Assembly: GCA_016712355.1 (NCBI GenBank)
Contig: JADJRF010000005.1
Span: 2,046,001 to 2,110,000 of the forward strand
Reading direction: 5' to 3'
From: Vampirovibrionales bacterium
GTDB lineage: Bacteria > Cyanobacteriota > Vampirovibrionia > Vampirovibrionales > Vampirovibrionaceae
DNA length: 64,000 bases
Shown here: piece by piece, positions 15,398 through 24,298 of the stretch
Position numbering within the stretch: position 1 is the stretch's first letter
Layout of the letters: each line of letters starts with the position of its first letter
Translations under genes and position numbers: made by a program
Notes under the pieces: model-generated
Seen by the model: only the letters and a program-made list of their open reading frames with translations
The model's database searches: none
What the model was told of the DNA's origin: nothing

Positions 15398-16978
15398 ATG
15401 GCAGATATGAAAACCCTGTTTCGTCATCTGTTCGGTCAACTGGATCGGTACGCGCAGATCGTTGACGCTTATAAGAAAGCGGCCAACGACGCGCCGGATC
15501 ACGCCATGGCGCACGTGAACTGGGGCTCGAAACTGATTCAGGAAGAATCGTACGACGCGGCGATCGAAAAATTCCAGACCGCCGCGCAAATGGCGCCCGA
15601 TCGCGCGATTTGCCAAACCCAGTGGGGCATCGCGCTTGCCAAGCTGAATCGGCTGGAAGAGGCCATTGAGCGCTTTGAGACCGCCGCCCTGCTCGCGCCG
15701 GAAGATCCCAGGAACTTTATCTTTCAGGGTGCGGCGCTGGTGGAGTTGGGACGCTTTGACGATGCGAAAGCGCGCTATCACAAAGCCATTGAACTGGCCC
15801 CCGGCAGCCCGGAACCCTACGTCAACTGGGGCGTGGCGCTGGCGCGCAGCGGCGAATATCATGAGGCGGTGTTTAACTTCAAGGCCGCGTTGGGCCTGAA
15901 AGCCTTTCAGCCGAACGTGTTCTTTCTGTGGGGCGCCGTGCTGGCGGAAATGGGCCAGTACGAAGAGGCGATTGAGAAGTTTCAGGTCACGCTGCGGCAT
16001 CATCCCAAGCACGTGGAGGCGCTGTTGTTCTGGGCGGTGGCGCAGAATCGGCTGGGGCGCTATCAGGACGCCATCAGCACGTGTCGCCGCGCGCTGGCCA
16101 TCGACGCCGACAAGCCGGATTTATACCTGACGCTGGGCGACGCGCTGGCGAACTCCCAACGGCTGGATGCGGCGATCTCGAACTATCGCCATGCGTTGAT
16201 GCTGAATCCGCAACTGGGCGACGCGTATAAGAGCTGGGGCGTGGCGCTGGCCCGCGACGGCAAGCTGGACGAAGCCGTGACCAAATTTGAAAAGGCCCAG
16301 GCCATTGATGCCGAACTGCCGGGCCTGAACGCCGTCTGGGGCGCCGCGCTGGTCGAAGCCAAACGCTATCAGGAAGCGCTCGCCTATCTGGAGAAAGCCG
16401 CCGCCGAAGATCCTGAGAACGCCGAAGCGCTGCTCAACGAGGCCATGGCGCTGATTCATCTGGGCGCGAAAGATCTGGCGCTTGAAAAACTCTTCGCCGT
16501 GGAAAGCGTCGATAGCTGGAATCCGCGCGTGCATACGCTGCTGGGCGCGCATTACCGCAGCCTCGGCGACCCGGATCGCGCGATTACGCACTTTCGCAAG
16601 GCGCTCGACGAATCGCCCGACTTTGAGGACGCCATGGCGCAACTCGCCCAGGCCTATGGCGACAAGGGCGACGACGAGGAAGCCTTGCGCGCCCTGCGCC
16701 CCTGGATTCGCCGCTCGCCAGACTGCCCGGCCGCGCAGTTACATTACGGTCATGCCCTCGCGCGCAGCGGGGACCAGGACGAGGCCATTGCGCGCTTTGA
16801 AAAATCGCTGGCGCTCGCGCCGGATTCGCAGGAAAGCCGCCTCGCGCTGGCCGAAGCCTTGCTGGGTCGCGCCCAGAGCGACGATCTCGCCCGCGCTCAG
16901 ACGCTGCTCGCCGACGCGCTGGCCCTGGACCCGCAATGCGAAGCCGCCCGGGAGCTACAGGCTAGGCAAACAGGCTAA
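15398..16978 (+). CDS. Large tetratricopeptide-repeat (TPR) protein
   Basis: The 526 residues are built almost wholly from about 14 TPR units of 34 residues (for example A-x-VNWG-x-KLIQEESYDAAIEKFQ, QTQWGIALAKLNRLEEAIERF, PYVNWGVALARSGEYHEAV). TPR arrays bind partner proteins. There is no signal peptide or membrane anchor, so it is probably cytosolic. Partner and role are unknown; the divergent neighbours are prepilin genes, and TPR pilotin-like proteins do assist pili, but that link is speculative. ATG 15407 is an alternative start. Confidence 0.88.
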   Translation: MADMKTLFRHLFGQLDRYAQIVDAYKKAANDAPDHAMAHVNWGSKLIQEESYDAAIEKFQTAAQMAPDRAICQTQWGIALAKLNRLEEAIERFETAALLAPEDPRNFIFQGAALVELGRFDDAKARYHKAIELAPGSPEPYVNWGVALARSGEYHEAVFNFKAALGLKAFQPNVFFLWGAVLAEMGQYEEAIEKFQVTLRHHPKHVEALLFWAVAQNRLGRYQDAISTCRRALAIDADKPDLYLTLGDALANSQRLDAAISNYRHALMLNPQLGDAYKSWGVALARDGKLDEAVTKFEKAQAIDAELPGLNAVWGAALVEAKRYQEALAYLEKAAAEDPENAEALLNEAMALIHLGAKDLALEKLFAVESVDSWNPRVHTLLGAHYRSLGDPDRAITHFRKALDESPDFEDAMAQLAQAYGDKGDDEEALRALRPWIRRSPDCPAAQLHYGHALARSGDQDEAIARFEKSLALAPDSQESRLALAEALLGRAQSDDLARAQTLLADALALDPQCEAARELQARQTG

Positions 16979-17340
16979 GCCCGTATTCCTGAAGCTGCTG
17001 GCGACGGAGAGTTTCGTCCAAGGGACGGCGTTGCTCCTGAAACAATGCTTCCGAGGGCTTGTGTCCAAGAGAAGCCCCTGCGTCAGAGGTGGGCGCGTGG
17101 GGAGAAGAGGGGGCGATCGTGAAGAGAGTGGCCTTCATGGGAGGGAATCCTGTTCAATAAGGGAGCATCGCGCGCGGCAGGCGCCTGCGCGGGAGAGGGA
17201 TTCTCTCAAAGCATGGGGGTGATAGCAAGCCTTTTGCGAAGGCCGTCGCACCACGATTTACAATTTGTTACGCTCAACGCAGGCCAGCCCGCCAGAAGTC
17301 ATGCATCGCGCAAATGTCGCCCCCATAAGCCTCCGCGCGA
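16979..17340 (+). other. Intergenic region upstream of the first beta-roll gene
   Basis: About 360 nt without a supported gene. A small GC-rich inverted repeat (GCCTTTTGCGAAGGC, near 17230) follows the TPR gene. Otherwise nothing is recognised until the promoter at 17341. Confidence 0.3.
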
Positions 17341-17370
17341 TTGACATCTGTTAGAAATCACTATGATATA
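17341..17370 (+). promoter_or_regulatory. Strong sigma70-type promoter
   Basis: Perfect TTGACA (17341-17346), then TGATAT/GATATA at 17364-17370 (17-18 nt spacer). It would give a roughly 165-nt AT-rich leader for the beta-roll gene at 17542 that includes the conserved 30-nt element. Confidence 0.6.
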
Positions 17371-17430
17371 AAAAAGCCCCCTCAAATCAGCGGGAATTTG
17401 GAAGCAAAAATAAATTTTTTATTAACAAGA

Positions 17431-17460
17431 AGGCAATTTCAGTCTTAATATTGTTTTTAT
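17431..17460 (+). promoter_or_regulatory. Conserved 30-nt upstream element, copy a
   Basis: AGGCAATT, 12 variable bases, then TTGTTTTTAT. The same arrangement with identical spacing occurs at 18863-18892, 36461-36490 and 63435-63464 (minus). It lies 111 nt before the ATG of the beta-roll gene. Confidence 0.7.
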
Positions 17461-17541
17461 TTTCATATATCCCGATTTCATTCCCCTCTTTCACAACGCA
17501 ATCTCTAAAAATCCCCCACCCCGATGAAGGAGAGCTTTTCT

Positions 17542-18693
17542 ATGGGTTCTTTGCAAGGCTACAATCCTTATAGCGCTTACGGCGCCTACCCCCCGGCGGC
17601 CCAACAATCGTATGGGGCCCCCTATGGTTTTCAGCAACAAGCGGTGAACCCATACGCAATGGGTCTTCAACAAAGCTACAGCCCCATGGCCGCGCAAGGC
17701 TTCGGCATGGGCAACGCCAATCCGCTGGTGCTGTTTATCCAGCAACTGCTGGCGATGATCGCCCAACTGCAAGCCGGCGGCTCTTCCGGCGGCTCGACGA
17801 CGGTTTCTAACGACCCGACGACCGTTGATGTCAGCGGCTTTGGCCAAACCATCAACAAAACCACCGGCACGGGCAACGATACGGCGACCGTCAAGGGAAC
17901 CCGCAATAGCGCAACGTTGCTGCTCGGCGACGGCGCCAACAGCCTGGGCGTCGAAGGCGTCAATAACAACGTAAGCGCCACCGGCGGCAGCGGCGTCGAT
18001 ACCGTCTCGCTCAAAGGCGTTCTCGGCCGCTACGAGCTTGAATTGCGCAATGGCGCCAATGTGATCACCACCGACGGGACCTATAACACGTCGCGTATCG
18101 ACACCGGCAACGATAACGATACGCTCACTGCCGGCGGCATCGCCAACTGGAATATCGCCGATCTCGGCGACGGCGCCAATATCGCCTCGCTCGGCGGCGA
18201 CCATACCCGCAATGATCTCACGGTGGGCGCCGGCGCCGACGCCGTTACCCTGATCGGAACCGACAACGTGTATAGCGTGATGCTGGGCGACGGGGCCAAT
18301 ACGGTCTCACTCGCCGCCGATACGAAAAACAACCGCGCCCGCATCACGGGCGGCAAAGACGTCGATACGGTGAATCTCGCCGGCGAAAGCAATACCGTGT
18401 TTCTCGACACCGGTGACGGCGACAACGTCGTGACGGTTGCGGGCAAGAAGAACACCACTCGCATTGGCGGCGGCGACGATGACGACAGCTACACCGTCGG
18501 CGGCGACGACAACAAGGTGTTCATCACCGACACCAAAGGCGAGAATAAACTGACGCTCATCGGCGCGGCCGCCGATTGGGAAAAAACCACCGACGCCTGG
18601 GGTCGCACGCTCTACACCAACAAAAACACCGATACGGTCGTCACCCTGACAAAAGACATGACCGTCGCCTACCAGGCCGCCACCACGGTCTAA
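17542..18693 (+). CDS. Beta-roll/beta-solenoid repeat protein 1
   Basis: A 383-residue protein of unknown function. Residues 1-50 are rich in Gly/Tyr/Pro/Gln (NPYSAYGAYPPAAQQSYG), followed by a hydrophobic helix (NPLVLFIQQLLAMIAQL). From about residue 85 there are some 20 short repeats of about 11-17 residues, of the type L-G-DGAN-x-(V/I)-x-(L/V)-x-G-x-x-N and G-x-DVDTVNLAG, ending in DWEKTTDAWGRTLY. Such Asp/Gly/Asn-rich repeats form beta-rolls or beta-helices and often bind calcium in secreted proteins. ATG 17542 follows GAAGGAGAG. It is a paralogue of 18979-20496; there is no classical signal peptide. Confidence 0.8.
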   Translation: MGSLQGYNPYSAYGAYPPAAQQSYGAPYGFQQQAVNPYAMGLQQSYSPMAAQGFGMGNANPLVLFIQQLLAMIAQLQAGGSSGGSTTVSNDPTTVDVSGFGQTINKTTGTGNDTATVKGTRNSATLLLGDGANSLGVEGVNNNVSATGGSGVDTVSLKGVLGRYELELRNGANVITTDGTYNTSRIDTGNDNDTLTAGGIANWNIADLGDGANIASLGGDHTRNDLTVGAGADAVTLIGTDNVYSVMLGDGANTVSLAADTKNNRARITGGKDVDTVNLAGESNTVFLDTGDGDNVVTVAGKKNTTRIGGGDDDDSYTVGGDDNKVFITDTKGENKLTLIGAAADWEKTTDAWGRTLYTNKNTDTVVTLTKDMTVAYQAATTV

Positions 18694-18727
18694 CGGCAAA
18701 GGCCCCGCAGCGCCTATCACCCCACAC

Positions 18728-18765
18728 ACCGCCTTCGCCTATCCACGGCGAAGGCGGTTTCGTAA
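18728..18765 (+). terminator. Terminator after beta-roll gene 1
   Basis: A perfect 12-bp stem ACCGCCTTCGCC (18728-18739) with GGCGAAGGCGGT (18747-18758), loop TATCCAC, then a short T-run. Confidence 0.65.
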
Positions 18766-18862
18766 GGGCCTGAATACGCGCGGCAGACAGGCGATCGGTC
18801 TCAAACCCATGCGCGCCGCCTCCCCCCGTCTATTTACATTTTTTTAAACTTTAGCGCCAAAC

Positions 18863-18892
18863 AGGCAATTCCTCTCATTATTTTGTTTTTAT
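18863..18892 (+). promoter_or_regulatory. Conserved 30-nt upstream element, copy b
   Basis: AGGCAATT, 12 nt, TTGTTTTTAT, then TTTTATATATC, which also matches copy a. It lies 116 nt before the ATG of beta-roll gene 2. Confidence 0.7.
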
Positions 18893-18978
18893 TTTTATAT
18901 ATCAGATTTTTCCCCTTAACCCCCCTAGATTTGAGACCGCTGAGAGTTTGCCCCGCCTACTGATAGGAGAGCATCACA

Positions 18979-20496
18979 ATGGGTTCTGTGCCAGGCAATT
19001 CCCCCATCGTCCAGCAGTACATGACGTTGGTGCAGCGCGACTATCAAGATGATGGTCAAATCAACGCCAGCCCCTTGAGAAGTACGGGCGGCGGCGCTCC
19101 GACAGGCGGCGCACCGGCGGGCTATGGCGCACCGGCAGGCTATGGCGCACCAGCGGGCTATGGCGCTCCGGCGGGCTACGGCGCTCCGGCAGGTTACGGC
19201 GCTCCGGCAGGTTACGGCGCTCCGGCAGGTTACGGCGCTCCGGCAGGCTACGGCGCTCCGGCAGGCTACGGCGCTCCGGCAGGTTATGGCGCTCCGGCAG
19301 GCTACGGCGCTCCGGCAGGTTACGGCGCCCCGGCAGGTTACGGCGCTCCGGCAGGTTACGGCGCTCCGGCAGGTTACGGCGCTCCGGCAGGTTACGGCGC
19401 TCCGGCAGGTTATGGCGCTCCGGCAGGCTTTAGCCCTTATGGCGCTCAAAGCGTAGGAATGGGATCGCCCTACGGCGGCGGCTATCCGCAGAATCCGATG
19501 ATGGCCTTCCTGATGCCTATCATTCAGCAGCTCATGATGATGATCGCCAAGCTTAGCAGCGATTCGACCAATACCGATGACAACACGGATACGGCGGCTT
19601 CCAACGATCCAACAACCGTGGATGTCGACGGGTTTGGTAAATCCGTCACCAAGGAAACCGGCGACGGGGCCGACACCGCCAATGTGAAAGGCACCCAGAA
19701 CACGGCGGATCTGAAGCTCGACAAGGGCGCCAATACGCTCAACATTGACGGGACGACCAACCGCACCCGCACCATTCTGGGCGAAGACGTCGACACCGTG
19801 AATGTCAAAGGCACCCTCAACCGCAGCGGCATCGACGCGGGCGACGGCAATAATATCCTGAATCTGGACGGGACCTATAACTCTACCCGCATTAAAGCGG
19901 GCAAGGGCGACGATGTCCTCACCGCCGGCGGCACGGCCAACTGGAACATCATTGATCTCGGCGACGGGAAAAACACGGCCACCCTCAAGGGCGACCACAC
20001 CCGCCACGACATCACGACCGGCGAAGGCGATTCGACGCTGAACATCGACGGGACTAACAACCTCAACAACCTGCGTCTGGGCAAAGGCGCCAACGTCCTG
20101 ACGATGGCCGCGACGACCGAAGACAGCAAACTGAGCGCCATTGCCGAGGACGGCGATGACAAGTTCACTCTGGACGGCAACTCCAACCAGTTGTTCATCA
20201 ACACGGGCGACGGCGCCAATACGGTGAGCATGCTCGGCAAGAAGAACACCGCATTCGTTCAGGGCGGCGATGACAATGACACCTATACCGTCGGCGGCGA
20301 CGACAACCAGGTGTTCATCAACGACACCAAAGGCGAAAATAAACTCACGCTGATCGGAGCGGAAGCCGACTGGGAAAAAACCACCGACTCGGCGGGCCGC
20401 ACCGTGTACAAAAACAAGAAGACCGACAGCGTCGTCACGCTTGCCAAGAGCATGACGGTCGCCTACCAGGCGGCGCCGGCGACGACAACCGTCTAA
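18979..20496 (+). CDS. Beta-roll repeat protein 2 with 18 GAPAGY repeats
   Basis: A 505-residue paralogue of the product of 17542-18693. After a short N-terminus come 18 exact hexapeptide repeats (17 GAPAGY, one GAPAGF; 19108-19431), then SPYGAQSVGMGSPYGGGYPQ and a hydrophobic helix (MAFLMPIIQQLMMMIAKL). The C-terminal about 290 residues are beta-roll type repeats (N-x-LNIDGTTN, GEDVDTVNVKGTLN, YTVGGDDNQVFIND) ending DWEKTTDSAGRTVY. The start has TAGGAGAG upstream. Length variation in the hexapeptide tract is likely. The product is probably surface or matrix exposed, but export signals are not obvious. Confidence 0.82.
   Translation: MGSVPGNSPIVQQYMTLVQRDYQDDGQINASPLRSTGGGAPTGGAPAGYGAPAGYGAPAGYGAPAGYGAPAGYGAPAGYGAPAGYGAPAGYGAPAGYGAPAGYGAPAGYGAPAGYGAPAGYGAPAGYGAPAGYGAPAGYGAPAGYGAPAGFSPYGAQSVGMGSPYGGGYPQNPMMAFLMPIIQQLMMMIAKLSSDSTNTDDNTDTAASNDPTTVDVDGFGKSVTKETGDGADTANVKGTQNTADLKLDKGANTLNIDGTTNRTRTILGEDVDTVNVKGTLNRSGIDAGDGNNILNLDGTYNSTRIKAGKGDDVLTAGGTANWNIIDLGDGKNTATLKGDHTRHDITTGEGDSTLNIDGTNNLNNLRLGKGANVLTMAATTEDSKLSAIAEDGDDKFTLDGNSNQLFINTGDGANTVSMLGKKNTAFVQGGDDNDTYTVGGDDNQVFINDTKGENKLTLIGAEADWEKTTDSAGRTVYKNKKTDSVVTLAKSMTVAYQAAPATTTV
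19108..19431 (+). repeat. 18 x 18-bp in-frame tandem repeat (GAPAGY)
   Basis: Eighteen contiguous 18-bp units, mostly GGCGCTCCGGCAGGTTAC with third-position changes, encoding Gly-Ala-Pro-Ala-Gly-Tyr. The near identity of central units points to recent expansion by slippage or recombination. Confidence 0.95.
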
Positions 20497-20572
20497 GACG
20501 CCAGAAAATCCAACGCCTTTTGGTTATCGCTCTCGCACTCGCTGCGGGAGCGATTGCCGTTAAACGCCCCGA

Positions 20573-21607
20573 CTAGAGAGAAGAAGCCGAAGACGCGCCG
20601 CAGGACGCAAGCCCGGCGAGTTGCGCGCGCAACAGCGGTAGAATCGCCGACTGGGCGGCGTCCAGAGAACCGGACAGCGTACAGCCGGCCGCCATTTTAT
20701 GCCCGCCGCCGCCAAAACGCGCCGCGATATCGGCGACGTTCAGCGCATGATCGTCGCTGCGAAGGCTGACGCGAACGGCGCCATCCGGCGTTTCTTTAAA
20801 CACCACGGCGGCTTTGACGGTATCAATATTGCGCAAGGCGTCGACAATGCCATCGGTATGCTCTTCTGTCGCCTGGGCGCGTTGAAACATCGCCTGCGTC
20901 ACGCAGGTCCAGCAGAGGCGATCGTCGCAATCGAAGGCCGCATGAAGCAGCGCATCGGCTTGAAGCAGCATTTGCGCGCGCGGGCGGTTTTCGAATAATT
21001 GCTTGTAAATAAACTCATGATCCGCGCCCGCCTCAATGCAGCGCGCCGCGAGACGATACGCCTTGCCGCCCGCATTGGCGAAGCGGAATCCGCCGGTATC
21101 GGTGACCAGCGCCGCATACACGCATGAGGCAATCTCCGGCGTAAAGTCGGCGCCCATCGCGTCGATGAGGTCGGCGACCACTTCCCCGCTGGCCGAAGCG
21201 TCGGGGATGACGATATTCACGCGCGCAAAACGGGCGTTGTTGAGGTGATGATCGATATTAATGGAGCAGCCGGCTTCCAGAAAGCGGGATTTTGCCGCCC
21301 CCAGACGTTCAAGAGAACCGCAATCGACGGAAATCGAGACGTCGTATTTTTCCAGAATGTCGGAATCGGTCTCAATGCAGCGAATGGCCGTCGCGCCGGG
21401 TATAAAATCGAAAACAACCGGCACGCCGCCGGAAACCGCGCCATCAATACGCCGTAAGCGAGGGTAACGCTGGGCGAGCGCATGACGAAGGGCCAACAGG
21501 CCGCCAATAGCATCGCCGTCCGGCGATACATGGGCCGTGAGCATGACCGTTTCGGCTGTCGCCAGCGCATCTAACGCGGGCTGATACAGGAGCGTCTGAT
21601 CGGACAT
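20573..21607 (-). CDS. nrnA: DHH/DHHA1 phosphoesterase, NrnA-like nanoRNase
   Basis: NrnA-type enzymes degrade short RNA oligonucleotides and can dephosphorylate pAp. The 344-residue product has the DHH-family metal motifs: TAHVSPDGDAIGG, SVDCGSLERLG, INIDHHLNN and ALVTDTGGFRFAN. The C-terminal DHHA1 domain ends ADIAARFGGGGHKMAAGC, with the GGGH motif that binds substrate. ATG 21607 gives the usual length; an upstream start at 21736 would add 43 unlikely residues. A GC-rich hairpin (about 20527-20556) separates it from the convergent beta-roll gene. Confidence 0.88.
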   Translation of the reverse strand: MSDQTLLYQPALDALATAETVMLTAHVSPDGDAIGGLLALRHALAQRYPRLRRIDGAVSGGVPVVFDFIPGATAIRCIETDSDILEKYDVSISVDCGSLERLGAAKSRFLEAGCSINIDHHLNNARFARVNIVIPDASASGEVVADLIDAMGADFTPEIASCVYAALVTDTGGFRFANAGGKAYRLAARCIEAGADHEFIYKQLFENRPRAQMLLQADALLHAAFDCDDRLCWTCVTQAMFQRAQATEEHTDGIVDALRNIDTVKAAVVFKETPDGAVRVSLRSDDHALNVADIAARFGGGGHKMAAGCTLSGSLDAAQSAILPLLRAQLAGLASCGASSASSL

Positions 21608-21795
21608 GAAGTGCCGTCTTGAATTCACATCTCTAACGAAAGAGGCAGTAGCGCGAGGAGCGGGTGTTTCTATCGTGAAGACCTTGGCATAAGATGAGCA
21701 GAAGAAATCGCGCGGCTTTGTATTCAAAGGTACCATAAGAGCGCGCGCGTTTCACCAGGTGTAGTGGCCTACGGGGTTTGTAAAGATTCACGCCT

Positions 21796-22659
21796 ATGTC
21801 GACGCCTTCGCTTTCCGGCGCTTCTGACGCCGTTTCCGAGTCGGTTTTAAGCGCCATCGCCCGCCTGCTGGCGATTATCGAGCGTCTGCGCGACCCCGAG
21901 AGCGGATGCCCATGGGATCTCGCCCAAACCCACGCCAGCCTCAAACCCTTTGCGCTGGAAGAAACCTACGAGCTGCTCGAAGCCATCGACGCGGGCGCCG
22001 ATGCGGGCATCTGCGAGGAGCTGGGCGATTCGCTCCTGCAAATCGCCTTACACTGCCAGATTGCCAGCGAGCGCAAGGCTTTTACCATGGAAACCGTCGC
22101 CCAAACGCTGTGCGACAAGCTGATTCGTCGGCATCCGCACGTCTTTGGCGACGCGCATGCCCCCGATGCCCAGACAGTGGCCCGCAACTGGCAAGCCATT
22201 AAGCGCCAGGAGAAGCAGACAGACGGCGGCGAGGACGCCTCCGGGGTCGACGAGAGTATTCTGACAGGGGTCAGCCGCTCGCTGCCTGCCCTGATGCGCG
22301 CCACGCGCCTGAGCGCCCGCGCGGTAAAAGCAGGCTTCAAATGGCCGGACGCCGCCTCGCTGTGGGAGTGCGTGCTGAGCGAAGTCGAAGAATTCCGGGC
22401 CGAGACGCGCCTTGAGCCGCCTTCGCCGGATGCGCTGGAAGACGAGCTGGGTGATATGCTGTTTGCCACCGTCAGCCTGGCAAATTTTTACGGTGTCGAC
22501 GCCGAAACCGCGCTGGCGCGCGCCAACGACAAGTTTACCCGGCGGTTCCAGCGCATGGAGTCGCTGGCCCAGACGCCGCTGGAGCAACTCTCATACGAGG
22601 CGTGGGACGCGTTATGGAATGACGCCAAGCGCGCGCTGGCCACGCCACAACAAGCGTAA
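21796..22659 (+). CDS. mazG: Nucleoside triphosphate pyrophosphohydrolase MazG
   Basis: MazG hydrolyses (d)NTPs to monophosphates and can lower ppGpp or remove damaged nucleotides. The 287 residues contain two MazG domains: the first with ERLRDPESGCPWDLAQTH, EETYELLEAID and EELGDSLLQIALH (the E-E-x2-E and E-x2-D metal ligands), the second with KAGFKWPDAASLWECVLSEVEEF and EDELGDMLFATVSLANF. Length and layout match the E. coli-type two-domain enzyme. It stands alone, with the palindrome-rich spacer downstream. Confidence 0.93.
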   Translation: MSTPSLSGASDAVSESVLSAIARLLAIIERLRDPESGCPWDLAQTHASLKPFALEETYELLEAIDAGADAGICEELGDSLLQIALHCQIASERKAFTMETVAQTLCDKLIRRHPHVFGDAHAPDAQTVARNWQAIKRQEKQTDGGEDASGVDESILTGVSRSLPALMRATRLSARAVKAGFKWPDAASLWECVLSEVEEFRAETRLEPPSPDALEDELGDMLFATVSLANFYGVDAETALARANDKFTRRFQRMESLAQTPLEQLSYEAWDALWNDAKRALATPQQA

Positions 22660-22950
22660 ATCGCGCATGATGCGCGTCATGTGACGCACGCCTAAAATCT
22701 GACGTGAATTTTTACGCAATTTCACGCGATTGTTTTCGCGCGAGAATTACGCGTAAGTTTTTGAAAATCACGCAATAAATTACGCGTTATTTAACGCGTA
22801 ATTTGCATCACAATGCATTAAAATCGCGCTTAAGTGATCGCCGGAAAAACCTAACGCGCGACAAAGCGCGCTTAACGCCTCACGCAAAAGAGAGCGCGTC
22901 ATTTAACGCGCGCTTTTGACGTAAAATCGCGTGACGCATCCAATGGCAAG
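22660..22950. repeat. Palindrome-rich spacer dense in ACGC/GCGT motifs
   Basis: About 290 bp of non-coding DNA packed with ACGCG, CACGC, GCGTAA and TTAACGCG motifs on an AT-rich background. It includes a perfect 13-bp inverted repeat AAATTACGCGTTA / TAACGCGTAATTT with a 2-nt centre (22777-22804). Other pairs are TAACGCGCG...AAGCGCGCTTAA and TTTAACGCGCGC. No DnaA boxes of the TTATCCACA type are seen. Confidence 0.75.
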
Positions 22951-23189
22951 CCTGCATGCGGCCGCATACGTCAAATGGCGTCAGACAAGAGGCGGCGCAG
23001 CGCGGCGCGGCCCTACGGACAGGCGGGCAGGCACAGGCATGCGGGCCGTTTGCCTGCCGCGCATAAACGCGCTGAGAATCCTGAAGAGAAGCGCTTCTTC
23101 CCGGATCGCAGCGCGTTTTCGATAAGATGAAGACGCAAGCCGCTGACGCCCACCCCCGCAATACAGGTTTCTTCAAGAGAGAGGTCACG

Positions 23190-23279
23190 ATGAAACAGCG
23201 CTCCCGGAAATCCGTCAAAAGCGCGCGCGCGACCCAGAGGCCGCTCGCGGCAGAACGTCAGGGGAACGCTTGCCCATGA
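23190..23279 (+). CDS. 29-residue basic leader ORF, coupled to the MnmD-like gene
   Basis: ATG 23190 follows GAGAGAGG at ideal spacing and reads MKQRSRKSVKSARATQ and onward to a TGA at 23277-23279. The stop overlaps the next start as ATGA (23276-23279), a layout typical of translational coupling. The peptide is strongly basic. It could be a regulatory leader or a small protein; expression is unproven. Confidence 0.4.
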   Translation: MKQRSRKSVKSARATQRPLAAERQGNACP

Positions 23280-24298
23280 CGGCGCCGCCCGCACTTCGAC
23301 TCATTCCGACCGAAGACGGATCGCTTGCCTGTTATGACGAGGCGGCTGGCGAGGCGACGCATAATCTGGCCGGGGCGTTGACCGAAGCGCTCACCCACTA
23401 CGCCCGACCCGCCGATCTACCCGGATGGCTCGCCGCGAGCGCCTCTGCGCCCAGGCCGCTGGTGATCCTCGACGCCTGCTTTGGCTTGGGTTACAACACG
23501 TGGGCGCTACTGCTGGAATGTCAGCGTCTGGCCAAACGCCCGGTCTCGATCCGGGTGATAGGGGTCGAGCAAAACCCAGAGATGTTGACATACATCCCCC
23601 AAATTCTGAGCGCCCCTATGCTGGAACCCCTAAAATCGATTTCAACGTCCTTGGAACATAATATATATTATCAGACGTTGAATAATTCCCAGGAAGAGGC
23701 CGTAAGCATATCGACGACACTTATAACAGACAGCGGGGCCCCTCTGGATCTCACCCTCGATCTGTTAATAGAGGATTTACGTCAAAGCCTCGCCTGTCAT
23801 CCGGTTTTGGCGAGGCTGGCGGTGGATTTTGTCTGTCACGACGCGTATTCGCCCAATCGCGCGCCGGAGTTATGGACGCAAGACGTGTTCGCGCAGTATT
23901 TTGAGCGTTTGAAAGCCCGTAACGGACGCGTGCTGACCTATAGCACGGCAGCGGCTGTCGGGGGCGGATTGCGGGCGGCAGGGTTTCATGTTTACCGCAG
24001 CGCCGGGCTTGGACGCAAAAGCGGCGGAACGGTCGCCAGCGTCGCCCCCTTGGGCGAATTCCCCAGTCAGACGGGTATCAGGACGCTGACAGGTGAAGAA
24101 GAAACGATTCTGGCGAGCCGATCAGGCCTGCCCTATCGCGATCCCGCTCTGCAAGAGACCCGCGACAGCGTCACGCGTCAACGCGCGCTTGCGCAGGCGG
24201 CAAGTTCACGCGCGCCACGCCCGGCGCGCTCGTTGCGACAAGAGACCCGGCCTAGGGTTCCGGCTGAAGATACAGGGCCAGACGGGCCGTCATTTTAA
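23276..24298 (+). CDS. MnmD/MnmC-like tRNA methyltransferase (DUF752 type)
   Basis: These SAM enzymes methylate the nitrogen of the 5-aminomethyl group on uridine 34 of tRNAs. Supporting motifs are the SAM loop LDACFGLGYNTWALLLE (about 65-81), then HDAYSPNRAPELWTQDVFAQYF and GRVLTYSTAAAVGGGLRAAGF, which match the D-x-FSP-x-NPELW and T(Y/F)S signatures. The FAD oxidase domain of full-length MnmC is absent. A central AT-rich stretch (about 23630-23720) encodes an insertion unlike the rest. ATG 23276 is used because it overlaps the leader ORF stop; TTG 23270 is possible. The 3' end overlaps pilO by 47 nt in convergent orientation. Confidence 0.75.
   Translation: MTAPPALRLIPTEDGSLACYDEAAGEATHNLAGALTEALTHYARPADLPGWLAASASAPRPLVILDACFGLGYNTWALLLECQRLAKRPVSIRVIGVEQNPEMLTYIPQILSAPMLEPLKSISTSLEHNIYYQTLNNSQEEAVSISTTLITDSGAPLDLTLDLLIEDLRQSLACHPVLARLAVDFVCHDAYSPNRAPELWTQDVFAQYFERLKARNGRVLTYSTAAAVGGGLRAAGFHVYRSAGLGRKSGGTVASVAPLGEFPSQTGIRTLTGEEETILASRSGLPYRDPALQETRDSVTRQRALAQAASSRAPRPARSLRQETRPRVPAEDTGPDGPSF

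Noticed and set aside
17431..17460. Sigma54 promoter for the conserved 30-nt element
   Set aside because: The GG...GC pair at -24/-12 spacing is missing; after AGGCAATT there is no GC at the needed 10-nt distance.
18925..20007. Long minus-strand frame with Cys-Arg-Ser repeats opposite the GAPAGY gene
   Set aside because: It is the antisense of the 18-bp repeat. Plus-strand reading has a ribosome site, matches a paralogue and shows third-position variation.
22660..22950. Chromosomal origin (oriC)
   Set aside because: No DnaA boxes and none of dnaA, dnaN, gidA or similar genes adjoin; only the AT-rich dyads favour it.
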